64,000 nt of DNA from Novosphingobium sp. ST904 (GTDB lineage Bacteria > Pseudomonadota > Alphaproteobacteria > Sphingomonadales > Sphingomonadaceae): positions 1 to 64,000 of the forward strand of contig NZ_LGJH01000148.1 in NCBI RefSeq assembly GCF_001298105.1. Reading direction: 5' to 3'. The notes beneath the pieces are model-generated. The model saw only the letters and a program-made list of their open reading frames with translations. It was not told the origin of the DNA and did no database searches. Both the position numbers and the translations under genes were made by a program. Positions 35,292 through 44,278 of this stretch are shown one piece after another; position 1 is the first letter of the stretch; each line of letters starts with the position of its first letter.

Positions 35292-36286
35292 GGCTGCGGG
35301 TGGTTCATCCGGTACTCGACTTCCAGCGCGTCCCGGTCGATCCGGGGGCCGGTGAGCGGAACCACGTTGCCCGGCTCCTCCACCTTGCGCGTCGCGATCA
35401 GTTGCAGCCGCTCGACGATCCAGCGCAGCGCGCGGTCGTTGCTGTTCGAGAGGTGCCATTGCAGCGCCTCGCGGATCGGCGGAAAGTCGAACGGGATCTC
35501 GCGCATGATGAGCGGCATGTTCTGCACCACCTGTTCGGCGAGGCGGCGGTGCATCGTGGCGATGCGGTTGGTGTTCACCACGAGGCCGGGGAGCGACAGG
35601 AACGTCGGCGCCACCACCTCGACCCGCCGCTGCTGCTTCTGGCGGCGCACGAACCAGTCGTCGAAAGCGGGGACGCGAGCCTTGCCGAAGCGGGCGGTGA
35701 CATGGCCCAGCTCGAAATAGGTCTCCTTCGTCATCGCCCCCTGCATCGCCGGATTGCCGTCCCAGCCGACCACGACATAGTCGTCCTCGAACAGGATCAG
35801 GCTGGGGTGATCGGCCGAGATCGCGTAATCGATCGTCAGCAGCAGGTCGATGTAGCCGCGTTCCAGCGCCTCGATCGGGAAATCGTTCATCGGCTGGATC
35901 TCGAAGCGCATCTGCGGCGCATCGCGTTCCAGTTCCGCCAGCGCCTCGGTCAACAGGACCTGCGTGGAATAGTCTGAGGCCATGATCCGCACCTGCCGGT
36001 CGGCGGTGGAGGGATCGAAGGCCGGGGCCACCGAAATGGTGGTGCGGATCTGCTCCAACACGGCGCGGACCGGTTCGATCAGTTCCTCGGCACGGGTGGT
36101 GAGGATCATGTTTCGCCCCTTGACCACGAGCAGGTCGTCGGCGAAGTATTCGCGCAGGCGGCCCAGCGCGCTGGACGTCGCCGACTGCGAGAGGCAGAGC
36201 CGGTCCGCAGCAAGCGATACGCTCTTCTCGGTCAGCAGCGCGTCGAGCGCGACCAGCAGGTTGAGGTCAAGTCTTCCAAAACGCAT
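35282..36286 (-). CDS. LysR-family transcriptional regulator
   Basis: A 334-residue LysR protein. The N-terminal helix-turn-helix is LDLNLLVALDALLTEKSVSLAADRLCLSQSATSSALGRLREYF, followed by a NodD/LinR-like effector domain (RIMASDYSTQVLLTEALAELERDAPQM). It is convergent with ligAB; in SYK-6 the LysR protein LigR activates the ligJABC genes, so this may be a counterpart, but it is equally part of the receptor-epimerase unit upstream on the same strand. The start at 36286 is chosen because GGGAG lies seven bases before it; two in-frame ATGs lie just upstream. Confidence 0.86.
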   Translation of the reverse strand: MRFGRLDLNLLVALDALLTEKSVSLAADRLCLSQSATSSALGRLREYFADDLLVVKGRNMILTTRAEELIEPVRAVLEQIRTTISVAPAFDPSTADRQVRIMASDYSTQVLLTEALAELERDAPQMRFEIQPMNDFPIEALERGYIDLLLTIDYAISADHPSLILFEDDYVVVGWDGNPAMQGAMTKETYFELGHVTARFGKARVPAFDDWFVRRQKQQRRVEVVAPTFLSLPGLVVNTNRIATMHRRLAEQVVQNMPLIMREIPFDFPPIREALQWHLSNSNDRALRWIVERLQLIATRKVEEPGNVVPLTGPRIDRDALEVEYRMNHPQPPR

Positions 36287-36316
36287 CGCCATCTCCCGCA
36301 CCCTCTTCGCTTGTGG

Positions 36317-37237
36317 TTATTCCAAAGTCGCGAGGGCACTGGCGACCAGTCTAGCAGGATCGCCATCATGCGCAAAACCCGCATGTTCCGCTGCCGGCGT
36401 CGCCAGCCTTGGCTGCGCGGCGAAGGCCGCCTCCAGCGCCGCATCGGGTGCATAAGTCACGAGATCGGGCGAAACCCCGCACTGGCGCGCCGCTTCTTCG
36501 GCAAGCGCGCCCATAGTCAGGCGCAGCGCCGGCAGGGTCACGGCGCGGGTCGGCGGCAGCAGCGCGCTGTCCAGCGTCAGGGCGTGGACGAAATTGTCCG
36601 CACAACGCGCGACCGACTGCGCCCAGATCGTGCCCTGGGCCGAGACCGGGCAAACGAAGGCCTCACCCGCCTTCAGCGCATGGAACAGGTTGGACATGAA
36701 CGCCGATTTCATGCCTGACGGCCCCTTGGGCCGCGCGAGGATGCCGGGCAGGCGCACTGTCACCGCATCGATCAGGCCGCGGTTGGAGAACATGGCCGCC
36801 GCATGTTCCATCATCGCCTTGTGCCCGCCATAGATCATCTTCGGCGACAAGGGCGTGGCATCGTCCACATGGGCAGGCAGCGGATCGCCCAGCACCGCGA
36901 TGGAACTGGCATAGACCACCCGCAGCCCCGGCGAGAGCGCCGCCGCTTCCTGCAGCAGGTCGTACATCGCGTCGATATTGATCCGGCGGGAGGCGCCCGG
37001 GTCCGCCTCGGCCGCGCCGCCCGGCACCGTTGCCAGATGGACGAGCGCGTCGCAGCCCCGCCCCAGCGCTTCGGCGCGGACCCCGGCATCGCCAAGGTCG
37101 CCTTCCACCGGCCGGACGCCCGGCGGGATGCCGCCGGCGTGGCTGTCTATTCCGGAGACCTCGTGCCCGGCCTCCAGCAGGCGGCGGGCAAGTTCCCGGC
37201 CCACGAACCCGCCTGCCCCGGTGACGACGACTTTCAC
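36317..37237 (-). CDS. NAD-dependent epimerase/dehydratase (extended SDR), DenD-like
   Basis: A 306-residue extended SDR. It has VVVTGAGGFVGRELARRLLEAGHEV at the N-terminus, catalytic Ser in YASSIAVLG, YGGHK as the active-site Tyr-Lys, and VTVRLPGILARP. The arrangement resembles D-erythronate dehydrogenase (DenD) and lignin-linked NAD-dependent dehydrogenases. The start is the GTG at 37237, with AAGGAG upstream. It lies between the TonB receptor and LysR genes on the minus strand, so the three are probably co-transcribed. The substrate is unknown. Confidence 0.82.
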   Translation of the reverse strand: MKVVVTGAGGFVGRELARRLLEAGHEVSGIDSHAGGIPPGVRPVEGDLGDAGVRAEALGRGCDALVHLATVPGGAAEADPGASRRINIDAMYDLLQEAAALSPGLRVVYASSIAVLGDPLPAHVDDATPLSPKMIYGGHKAMMEHAAAMFSNRGLIDAVTVRLPGILARPKGPSGMKSAFMSNLFHALKAGEAFVCPVSAQGTIWAQSVARCADNFVHALTLDSALLPPTRAVTLPALRLTMGALAEEAARQCGVSPDLVTYAPDAALEAAFAAQPRLATPAAEHAGFAHDGDPARLVASALATLE

Positions 37238-37288
37238 TGCATTCTCCTTGAGTAACGGCAAGCACAGGCCCCGCGCAGCATCCCGGCC

Positions 37289-39745
37289 TCAGAACGTTCC
37301 CGAAAGGCGCAGGCCATAAGTGCGCGGAGCGGTGTAGCGCGCCACCGCGAAGCCGATGGGCGAGGACTGCGGCGTGGCGACGCGGCGCTTGTTCTCGATG
37401 TTCTGGACGAAGGCGCCGATCGAAAGCCCGCCGTCCGACAGGCGCAGCGTCAGGTTGGCGTCGGTCAGCCAGTAACCGCGGATCTTCTCGAAATCGAGAT
37501 ACTCGAATGCGCCGTATTGCGAGGACCGCCACGAAGTGTTGACGCTGCCGACCAGTTCGTAATCGTCGCCCAGCGGCACGACCTGTTCGGCGCCGAGGTT
37601 GACCGTCCACTTGGGCGAGAACAGCAGCGGGCGGCCCGAACAGTTGAACGCCAGGATCGGCGTTACCCCGTCGCTCAGGTAATCCCCGGTGGCGGAAGAA
37701 GGACAGTTGATGTTGTTGCGCGGCGAGGCGGTGGTAAGCGTCAGCTCCTTGTATTCGGTATCGAGATACTGGACCTTGGCCGAAAGCGTGGTGTTGCGCA
37801 TCGGCTTGACCATCAGGTCCACGTCGAAGCCCTTGATGTCGGCGCGCCCGGCATTGTCGATGGTGTTGATCAGCACGGAATCCGGCGAGACCGTGAAGTA
37901 GTTGATCTGCTGGTCCTTGTACTTCCAGTAGAAGGCTTCGACGTTGAGCTGGACGTGGTCGTTGAGGAAACGGTTCTTCGAACCGATGGTATAGGCGGTG
38001 ATGAATTCCGGGTTGTAGGTCGGATTGCCTTCGGAAAGCTGGAAGCCGCCCGCGCGGTAGCCGGTTTCGACCGAACCATAGAGCAGCGAATCCTTCGCCA
38101 GGTCGAACTCGGCTCCCACCTTCCACGTCACGCGGCTGAAGTTGCCGGAATCGACCACCGGATAGTAGGTCTTGAGGATCAGGCCCGCGCCGCTGAGCAG
38201 CGGATAGACCTGATCGCTCGCCGCATCGGTGCTGCCCGGCGCGATATAGCCGTTCGCGATCAGCCAGTTCACGGTATCGCCGGTAGAGGTGAAATTCGGG
38301 AAGTTCGGGATATTGCCCGGCACCGCGCAACCCTGCCCGAAGGAATCGGGCGGCGTCACTGCCGGAATGCCGCCGCAGAAGGCGATGAAATTGTTGATGA
38401 TCCCGTCGATCGACTTGTGATCGCGCGTATAGCGCAGGCCGCCGATCAGGCGGAAACTGTCGGTCAGGTTGGCGGTAAGCTGGCCGAAGCCCGCCAGGCT
38501 CCGGGTCTTGTGCGTGTAGTGCTGGATCGGCAGCACGAATTCCTGGTTGTATTCTCCGGTATTGCGGATCTTCTCATCGAAGAAGAAGCCGCCGACCACG
38601 TAATCGAACATGCCGACCGTGCCCGCCAGCCGCGTTTCGAGGCTGAACTGGCGGTCCTTCTCATTCGTGTAGGCGGTGTTGAATGCGGGACCGTAGAAGA
38701 AGCTCTCAGCCTTGGTGTTGCGGTACGCAGGCAGGACGGTGAGCGTTCCGATGCCGGTGTCCAGCGTGACTTCGGCGTTGAGGCCCCAATAGGTCGCGTC
38801 GTTCATCTGCTGGCGGTTCATCGCCGTGAGGAACCCGAAGCCCGGAGCGCCGAGCTGGGTCTGCCGGTAGGCATTGGCGGCATCGGTGTTCAGCCCTTCC
38901 GAACTGTCGAACCCGGCAGGCGTGAAGGTGAATCCGGTCGCCCCCGGCGTGAACGAACCGATATAGCTCGATCCCGCGCCCACGCCGCCCACATGCGTGT
39001 AATCGCCGCCAAGACGGATGCTGAACCGGTCCGTCGGTTCGAACAGGAATTGCGCGCGCAGGCCGCTGCGATCGAGATCGTCGCTGCCGTCGCGGTTGTA
39101 GCCGTCATGGTACTGATGCGTCGCCGCCACGCGCAGCGCGGCATTTTCACCCAGCGCGAGATTGGCGAAACCCTCGGCGCCGACGGCGTCGTAATTACCC
39201 ACCGTCAGGGTGAAGCCGCCGGAACTGCGGCCGAGTTCGGGCCGGTTGGGTATGATGTTCACCGCACCGCCGGTGGCATTGCGGCCATAGAGGATGCCCT
39301 GCGGCCCCTTCAGCACCTCCACGCGGGCAAGGTCGTAGAATGCCGAACCGAACGCCCCCGCCGCGCGGCCCAGCACAACGCCGTCATAACTGGGCGTGAC
39401 GGCCGGATCGTTGTAGCTCGAATTGGTGATGTTGCCGACGCCGCGCAGGAATATCGAGGTGTTCGAACCGCCGCCGTTGGTCACCGTAAGCGCAGGCACC
39501 GCCTTGTTCAGCGCGTCCGCCTGGGTGATGCCCTGCTGCAGCAATCGATCTCCGCCCACGGCATCGATGGCGATGCCCGCATCCTGGAGCGTTTCGGCGC
39601 GGCGCTGGGCGGTGACGATGATGTCGCCAAGGCCGGAACTGTCCTGCGCCGGTGCAGCTTCCTGCGCGAGCGCGGGCATGGCGCCGCCGAAGACGGCGAG
39701 CATCATCACGGCCAGACTCGAGGAATGGAAAAGTCGATTGCGCAT
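37289..39745 (-). CDS. TonB-dependent outer-membrane receptor, 818 aa
   Basis: It has a signal peptide (MRNRLFHSSSLAVMMLAVFGGAMPALAQ region), TonB-box-like DIIVTAQRR, a plug (LQQGITQADALNKAVPAL, RVEVLKGPQGILYGRNATGG) and a full barrel ending TYGLRLSGTF. The ATG at 39745 is used because GGGAGGAG precedes it. The partner gene across the divergent promoter is an FAD aromatic hydroxylase, so the imported compound is likely aromatic and possibly the hydroxylase substrate. It is distinct in sequence from the receptor at 11385. Confidence 0.9.
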   Translation of the reverse strand: MRNRLFHSSSLAVMMLAVFGGAMPALAQEAAPAQDSSGLGDIIVTAQRRAETLQDAGIAIDAVGGDRLLQQGITQADALNKAVPALTVTNGGGSNTSIFLRGVGNITNSSYNDPAVTPSYDGVVLGRAAGAFGSAFYDLARVEVLKGPQGILYGRNATGGAVNIIPNRPELGRSSGGFTLTVGNYDAVGAEGFANLALGENAALRVAATHQYHDGYNRDGSDDLDRSGLRAQFLFEPTDRFSIRLGGDYTHVGGVGAGSSYIGSFTPGATGFTFTPAGFDSSEGLNTDAANAYRQTQLGAPGFGFLTAMNRQQMNDATYWGLNAEVTLDTGIGTLTVLPAYRNTKAESFFYGPAFNTAYTNEKDRQFSLETRLAGTVGMFDYVVGGFFFDEKIRNTGEYNQEFVLPIQHYTHKTRSLAGFGQLTANLTDSFRLIGGLRYTRDHKSIDGIINNFIAFCGGIPAVTPPDSFGQGCAVPGNIPNFPNFTSTGDTVNWLIANGYIAPGSTDAASDQVYPLLSGAGLILKTYYPVVDSGNFSRVTWKVGAEFDLAKDSLLYGSVETGYRAGGFQLSEGNPTYNPEFITAYTIGSKNRFLNDHVQLNVEAFYWKYKDQQINYFTVSPDSVLINTIDNAGRADIKGFDVDLMVKPMRNTTLSAKVQYLDTEYKELTLTTASPRNNINCPSSATGDYLSDGVTPILAFNCSGRPLLFSPKWTVNLGAEQVVPLGDDYELVGSVNTSWRSSQYGAFEYLDFEKIRGYWLTDANLTLRLSDGGLSIGAFVQNIENKRRVATPQSSPIGFAVARYTAPRTYGLRLSGTF

Positions 39746-39881
39746 GGCGCTCCTCCCGATGTGTTTGTTCTTGCCGTCGGGGCTAGCCAAGCGGCCGGCG
39801 TTGGTCACACCGATTGTATCGATGGGCAGGCATCCACAGTTCGGATTTGTGTGACGACGCGGCCTCGCTACCTCTCGTGGC

Positions 39882-41021
39882 ATGACACGGGAGAGCATCA
39901 GCAGCATCGCCACGGCACTTGTCGTGGGCGGGGGAATCGGCGGCATGGCCACGGCCATCAGCCTTGCGGAACGGGGCGTTCGGGTGGACCTGATCGACCT
40001 CGATCCGGAATGGCGGGTCTATGGCGCCGGCATCACGATAACCGGGCCGACCTTGCGCGCCTATCGGCGGCTCGGCCTGCTAGAGCAGATCAAGAAGGCA
40101 GGCGCCATCACCAACCGGACGCGGCTGTTCCGCCATGACGGAACCCACCTGCACGATCTCGACGAACCGGTGATCGAGGAAGGCCTGCCCGCAACCGGCG
40201 GGATCATGCGCCCCGTGCTCCACCGGATCATGCAGGCACGGGTACGCGAACTGGAGATTCCCGTCCGTCTGGGCCTGACGGTCAACCATCTGGCAAGCGA
40301 CGCCAGCGGTGTCGACGTGACGTTTTCCGATGGCACGAACGGCCGCTACGACCTCGTGGCGGGGGCCGACAGTGTCTATTCGACCGTGCGCGAACTCGCC
40401 TTCCCGCACATGGGCCCCGCCCAGCCGACCGGGCAGGGCTGCTGGCGCATCTCCATCCGCAAGCCGCCCGGACTCGACGCCGGCGAATTCTTCCTCGGCC
40501 ACGACAACCCCTGCGGCATCACCGCCTGCAGCCCGGACAACGTCTACATGTGGATGCTGACCCGGCACGAACCGCGCGAGAGCTTCATGGACGAGGAGGA
40601 ACTCCACGCCGCGCTCAAGGCCCTGCTTGCAGACTTCGGCGGCAATGCCGGATGGATTCGCGACAACATGACCTGCGAGGACTGGATCAATTACCGCCCC
40701 CTCGCCGCGGCCCTGCAACCGCGCCCCTGGAGCCGGGGCCGGATCGTGCTGGTGGGCGATGCCGTTCATGCCACCACGCCGCACCTCGCCTCGGGCGCCG
40801 GGATGGCGGTGGAAAGCGGCATCGTCCTGGCCGAGGAACTGGCCAATGCCGACACGGTGGAAGCAGGTCTCGCCGCCTATGAGGAGCGCCGCTTCGACAG
40901 GTGCCGCGACGTGATCGAAAGCAGCATCGCCATCGGCAGGCTGCAACTGGAGCACGGGCCGCCCGAAGAACACAAGGCGCTGCTGGAAGGCGCGCTGACC
41001 CGGCTCAACGCCCCGTTCTGA
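39882..41021 (+). CDS. FAD-dependent aromatic hydroxylase (salicylate-hydroxylase-like)
   Basis: A 379-residue class A flavoprotein monooxygenase with the dinucleotide motif ALVVGGGIGGMATAISLAERG, the mid-protein DLVAGADSVYSTVRELAF (DG-type motif) and the C-terminal flavin motif VLVGDAVHATTPHLASGAGMAVE. Such single-component enzymes use NAD(P)H and oxygen to hydroxylate phenolic acids. The ring and position are not predictable. It is divergent from the TonB receptor; an inverted repeat GTCACAC (39804-39810) / GTGTGAC (39849-39855) lies in the shared gap. Confidence 0.86.
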   Translation: MTRESISSIATALVVGGGIGGMATAISLAERGVRVDLIDLDPEWRVYGAGITITGPTLRAYRRLGLLEQIKKAGAITNRTRLFRHDGTHLHDLDEPVIEEGLPATGGIMRPVLHRIMQARVRELEIPVRLGLTVNHLASDASGVDVTFSDGTNGRYDLVAGADSVYSTVRELAFPHMGPAQPTGQGCWRISIRKPPGLDAGEFFLGHDNPCGITACSPDNVYMWMLTRHEPRESFMDEEELHAALKALLADFGGNAGWIRDNMTCEDWINYRPLAAALQPRPWSRGRIVLVGDAVHATTPHLASGAGMAVESGIVLAEELANADTVEAGLAAYEERRFDRCRDVIESSIAIGRLQLEHGPPEEHKALLEGALTRLNAPF

Positions 41022-41250
41022 CGATCTATCGGGAACGCCCTGCACTGCTGCCTCGCGCGTGTCCGGCGGCGGCAGGGCAGCGCGTCGATCCCCCGGCAGC
41101 CGCGAATTCCCGCGCTTCGCGGGGCCGCGGAAAGGCACGCCTGCAACAAAGATGCGGCGGCAGCGATCCAAGGTGCTGCAAATCCCGCCATATCTTGATA
41201 CCCTCTGCCCACGGCCGAACGCCCCCGAGATCAACCGGAAGGAGCAGAGG

Positions 41251-41358
41251 ATGCCTCGCAAGCGCAACATCGCCCCCAGATGGCTCATGCCCCTGCTGCT
41301 CGCCGGTTCGATGGTGGCAGCGGGACTTGCGGCAACTCTCGTGTCATCCTTCCAGTAG
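41251..41358 (+). CDS. Small membrane protein, 35 aa
   Basis: An ATG with a clear ribosome site (AAGGAGCAGAGG) opens MPRKRNIAPRWLMPLLLAGS, a positively charged N-terminus followed by one hydrophobic helix of about 20 residues and a short tail. This is the layout of a single-span inner-membrane micropeptide. It lies about 50 bases before the Kef-type antiporter, in the same direction, and could be co-expressed. No homologue is recognised. Confidence 0.5.
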   Translation: MPRKRNIAPRWLMPLLLAGSMVAAGLAATLVSSFQ

Positions 41359-41411
41359 GTGGGCGGCGAGCCGGCCATACCCCGCCACGCCGCCGGAGCG
41401 AGGAGCAGTGC

Positions 41412-43067
41412 TTGCCGCATCATACGCCCTTGATCGGAACCATCGTCGCCGGGCTGGTGGCGGCTTTCGCAATGGGGGCGCTGGCACACCGGCTGCGGAT
41501 ATCCCCGGTAGCAGGATACCTGTTCGCCGGAGTCCTCGTCGGCCCGTTCACCCCGGGCTTCGTCGCCAATTCCGCCCTCGCCAACGAACTGGCCGAAATC
41601 GGCGTCATCCTGCTGATGTTCGGCGTCGGCCTGCATTTTTCCTTGCGCGACCTGATGTCCGTGAAGGCCATCGCCGTTCCCGGCGCGGTGCTCCAGATCG
41701 CCGTGGCGACCGCGCTTGGCGCGGGCCTTGCGGTCCATCTCGGGTGGAGCCTTGCCGCGGGCCTGGTGTTCGGACTGGCATTGTCGGTGGCGAGCACGGT
41801 CGTCCTGCTGCGCGCGTTGCAGGCCGGAAATCTGGTCGATACGGAAAGGGGGCGGATCGCCATCGGCTGGCTGATCGTCGAAGACCTCGCCATGGTGCTG
41901 GTGCTCGTCCTGCTGCCGGTGCTCGCCGGCATCCTGAACGGGGCGGCGGCGGATACCGCCAATCTCGCGAAGATCGTCGGCATCACCATCGCCAAGGTGG
42001 GCGGCTTCATTGCCCTGATGCTGATCGTCGGCAAGCGGGCGATCCCGGCCGCATTGCACTGGGCGGCCCATACCGGATCGCGCGAACTTTTCCGTCTGGC
42101 CGTTCTCGCCATCGCGCTCGGCGTGGCGTTCGGCGCGGCCTATGTCTTCGACGTTTCCTTCGCGCTGGGCGCCTTCTTCGCCGGCATGGTCATGGGCGAG
42201 CGGCAGTTGAGCCGCCGCGCGGCGGAAGAAACCCTGCCCCTGCGGGACGCCTTCGCCGTGCTGTTCTTCGTCTCGGTGGGGATGCTGTTCGACCCGGCGG
42301 TGCTGATCGAACGCACCGGCGCCCTGGCCGCGACCGTCCTTATCATCGTCATCGGCAAATCGGCCGTGGCGCTCGCGATCGTGCGCGCATTCGGCCACCC
42401 GCTCCAGACCGGGTTCGCAGTGGCTGCGGGCCTGGCGCAGATCGGCGAATTCTCCTTCATGCTGGCAGCCCTCGGCGTCCGCCTCGATCTCCTGCCCGAG
42501 GAAGGCCGCGACCTGATCCTCGCCGGGGCCATCCTGTCCATCCTGGCCAATCCGCTGATCTTCCGCCTGCTGGCAAGCCGTCACGCCATCGTGAAAGCCG
42601 CCGTGCCCACCGGGGCTTCCCCCACCGGCAACGGCGACCAGGCGCGTCGCGGCCATGTTATCCTCGTGGGCTACGGGAGGGTCGGAAAACTGGTTGCCGA
42701 CGGCATGGGCTCCGGCAACCGGTCACTGGTGATCGTCGAGGAGCAGGACGATCTGGCGAAGGCGGCGCGGGAAACGGGGCTCGATCTGATCACCGGCAAC
42801 GCGGCAACCGCAGACATACTCGACCAGGCCGGGATAAGGGACGCCAGCAAGCTGATCATCGCCATTCCCGAAGGCTTCGAAGGCGGCGTGATCGCGCAGC
42901 GCGCACGCCAGATCAATCCCGAGATCGAGATTCTCGCCCGCGCCCATTCGGATGAGGAAGTCGAGCATCTCAAGCAGGTCGGCGCGGATCACGTCGTCAT
43001 GGGAGAGCGCGAAATCGCCCGAAGCCTGCTGACGCTGGCCTCGATCCGCAGGCCTCGGCCGGCTTGA
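41412..43067 (+). CDS. Kef/YbaL-type potassium/proton antiporter with TrkA-N domain
   Basis: A 551-residue CPA2-family antiporter: about twelve membrane helices (for example FAMGALAHRLRISPVAGYLFAGVLVGP and GVILLMFGVGLHFSLRDL), then a cytosolic TrkA-N nucleotide-binding domain beginning HVILVGYGRVGKLVADGM. It exchanges potassium for protons, often in response to electrophile or pH stress. The start is taken as TTG at 41412, preceded by AGGAG with a six-base spacer; no ATG in the same frame fits. No regulatory partner is evident apart from the small membrane protein upstream. Confidence 0.85.
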   Translation: MPHHTPLIGTIVAGLVAAFAMGALAHRLRISPVAGYLFAGVLVGPFTPGFVANSALANELAEIGVILLMFGVGLHFSLRDLMSVKAIAVPGAVLQIAVATALGAGLAVHLGWSLAAGLVFGLALSVASTVVLLRALQAGNLVDTERGRIAIGWLIVEDLAMVLVLVLLPVLAGILNGAAADTANLAKIVGITIAKVGGFIALMLIVGKRAIPAALHWAAHTGSRELFRLAVLAIALGVAFGAAYVFDVSFALGAFFAGMVMGERQLSRRAAEETLPLRDAFAVLFFVSVGMLFDPAVLIERTGALAATVLIIVIGKSAVALAIVRAFGHPLQTGFAVAAGLAQIGEFSFMLAALGVRLDLLPEEGRDLILAGAILSILANPLIFRLLASRHAIVKAAVPTGASPTGNGDQARRGHVILVGYGRVGKLVADGMGSGNRSLVIVEEQDDLAKAARETGLDLITGNAATADILDQAGIRDASKLIIAIPEGFEGGVIAQRARQINPEIEILARAHSDEEVEHLKQVGADHVVMGEREIARSLLTLASIRRPRPA

Positions 43068-43093
43068 ACAACCGGGCGCCGGGATATCGGTGC

Positions 43094-44146
43094 TCAGGGC
43101 AACGCTTCCCGCGCCGCCTGGCGAATCTCGCGCGGCGAGGCGGCGAGGCTGCTCCGCGCAAAGCGCGACATGACCGACTGCTCGGCGAAGCCCAGCTTCT
43201 CCGATATGCGGCTGAGCGGCAGGTCGGTCTGCTGGAGGTAATAGAGCATGAAGTCCCGGCGGACCTCGTCCTTGATCGATTGGAAGCTGATGCTTTCTTC
43301 GTGAAGACGCCGGTGCAGGGTGCGCGGATGAAGGTTGAGATGGCGGGCGACATCGTCGTTCCCGCAGCGACCGGTCCAGAGCAGTTGCATCACCACGCCG
43401 CGTACTTGCGCATGGACCGGCGGGCGCTGTTGCCGGAACCGGCGGGAAACATGCTCGGTCACGTCGCGCAGGCCCTGCCGGTCGGCATCGGCGACCGGAC
43501 TTTCAAGATCGCCCACCGTGAAGACCACGCCGTCCTCGTTCTGGCAGAAACGCACTTCGCAGCCGAAATGCTCGCGGTAGACTTTCGCGGGGGACAAAGC
43601 CTGGTGGCGAAAGTGGACGCGGCGCGCGCCAACGCGCTGCCCGGTGATCGCGCGGGCGCCCAGGTGTCCGGCCAATAGCACCTGCTCGATCGCCTGGCTG
43701 CGCGCCGGCAAATCCTCGGCCAGCAGTTCGTGGCCCATGAAGACATGCTGCCCACCGGCGGATCGCCCCATCCAAACCCGCGCGGCAAGACTGTGCGCGG
43801 CATTGTGCGTGGCGGCATAGGACAGCGCGTCACCGAACCGCAGGACGCTGCGCATGGCTGCACCGAGCGGCCCGAACACATCCACGCCGCCCTGCCGCTG
43901 CGCAAGACGCAGGCCGAAATCCGGCCGGTCCAGCACGTCCGCCGCCCGGCCCACGACTTTCAGCCATTGCCCGCACGTTATCGCCCCGGCCCGGTCGCAG
44001 GCTTCCTCGTCCAGCCCGACCGCGCACAAGAGGGACTGCGGATCGCCGCCAAGATCGCGCACGACCTGCGGAAAATGGCGCAGCAGCCGCGCCTGGATCA
44101 CCTGCGTTCCCGCATCCGGCGTGCCATCGACGAAAGGCTCCCGCAT
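43094..44146 (-). CDS. AraC-family transcriptional regulator
   Basis: A 350-residue regulator with an N-terminal arabinose-operon-regulator-type domain (LLRHFPQVVRDLGGDPQSLL) and a C-terminal double helix-turn-helix (NDDVARHLNLHPRTLHRRLHEESISFQSIKDEVRRDFMLYYL, then ISEKLGFAEQSVMSRFARSS). This layout is typical of OruR/FeaR-like AraC proteins. A hairpin-forming palindrome lies upstream at 44215-44231. The target is unclear; the upstream sulfotransferase gene on the same strand is a candidate. Confidence 0.86.
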   Translation of the reverse strand: MREPFVDGTPDAGTQVIQARLLRHFPQVVRDLGGDPQSLLCAVGLDEEACDRAGAITCGQWLKVVGRAADVLDRPDFGLRLAQRQGGVDVFGPLGAAMRSVLRFGDALSYAATHNAAHSLAARVWMGRSAGGQHVFMGHELLAEDLPARSQAIEQVLLAGHLGARAITGQRVGARRVHFRHQALSPAKVYREHFGCEVRFCQNEDGVVFTVGDLESPVADADRQGLRDVTEHVSRRFRQQRPPVHAQVRGVVMQLLWTGRCGNDDVARHLNLHPRTLHRRLHEESISFQSIKDEVRRDFMLYYLQQTDLPLSRISEKLGFAEQSVMSRFARSSLAASPREIRQAAREALP

Positions 44147-44214
44147 CTTCTTCGCCGCTCCCGACCGACTCAGCGCAGGGCCGCACCCCGCCGCTTATGG
44201 CTGCAAGAGATGCT

Positions 44215-44231
44215 CCTGCCTGCAAGGCAGG
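44215..44231. repeat. Short palindrome CCTGCCT-GCA-AGGCAGG
   Basis: Seven-base perfect arms in the gap between the sulfotransferase end and the AraC start (both minus strand). Either a weak terminator or an AraC-linked site. Confidence 0.35.
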
Positions 44232-44278
44232 GTCAACGCGGAGGGCAACGCCTTGGCGATAGCGTCAGCCCCGCCGTA

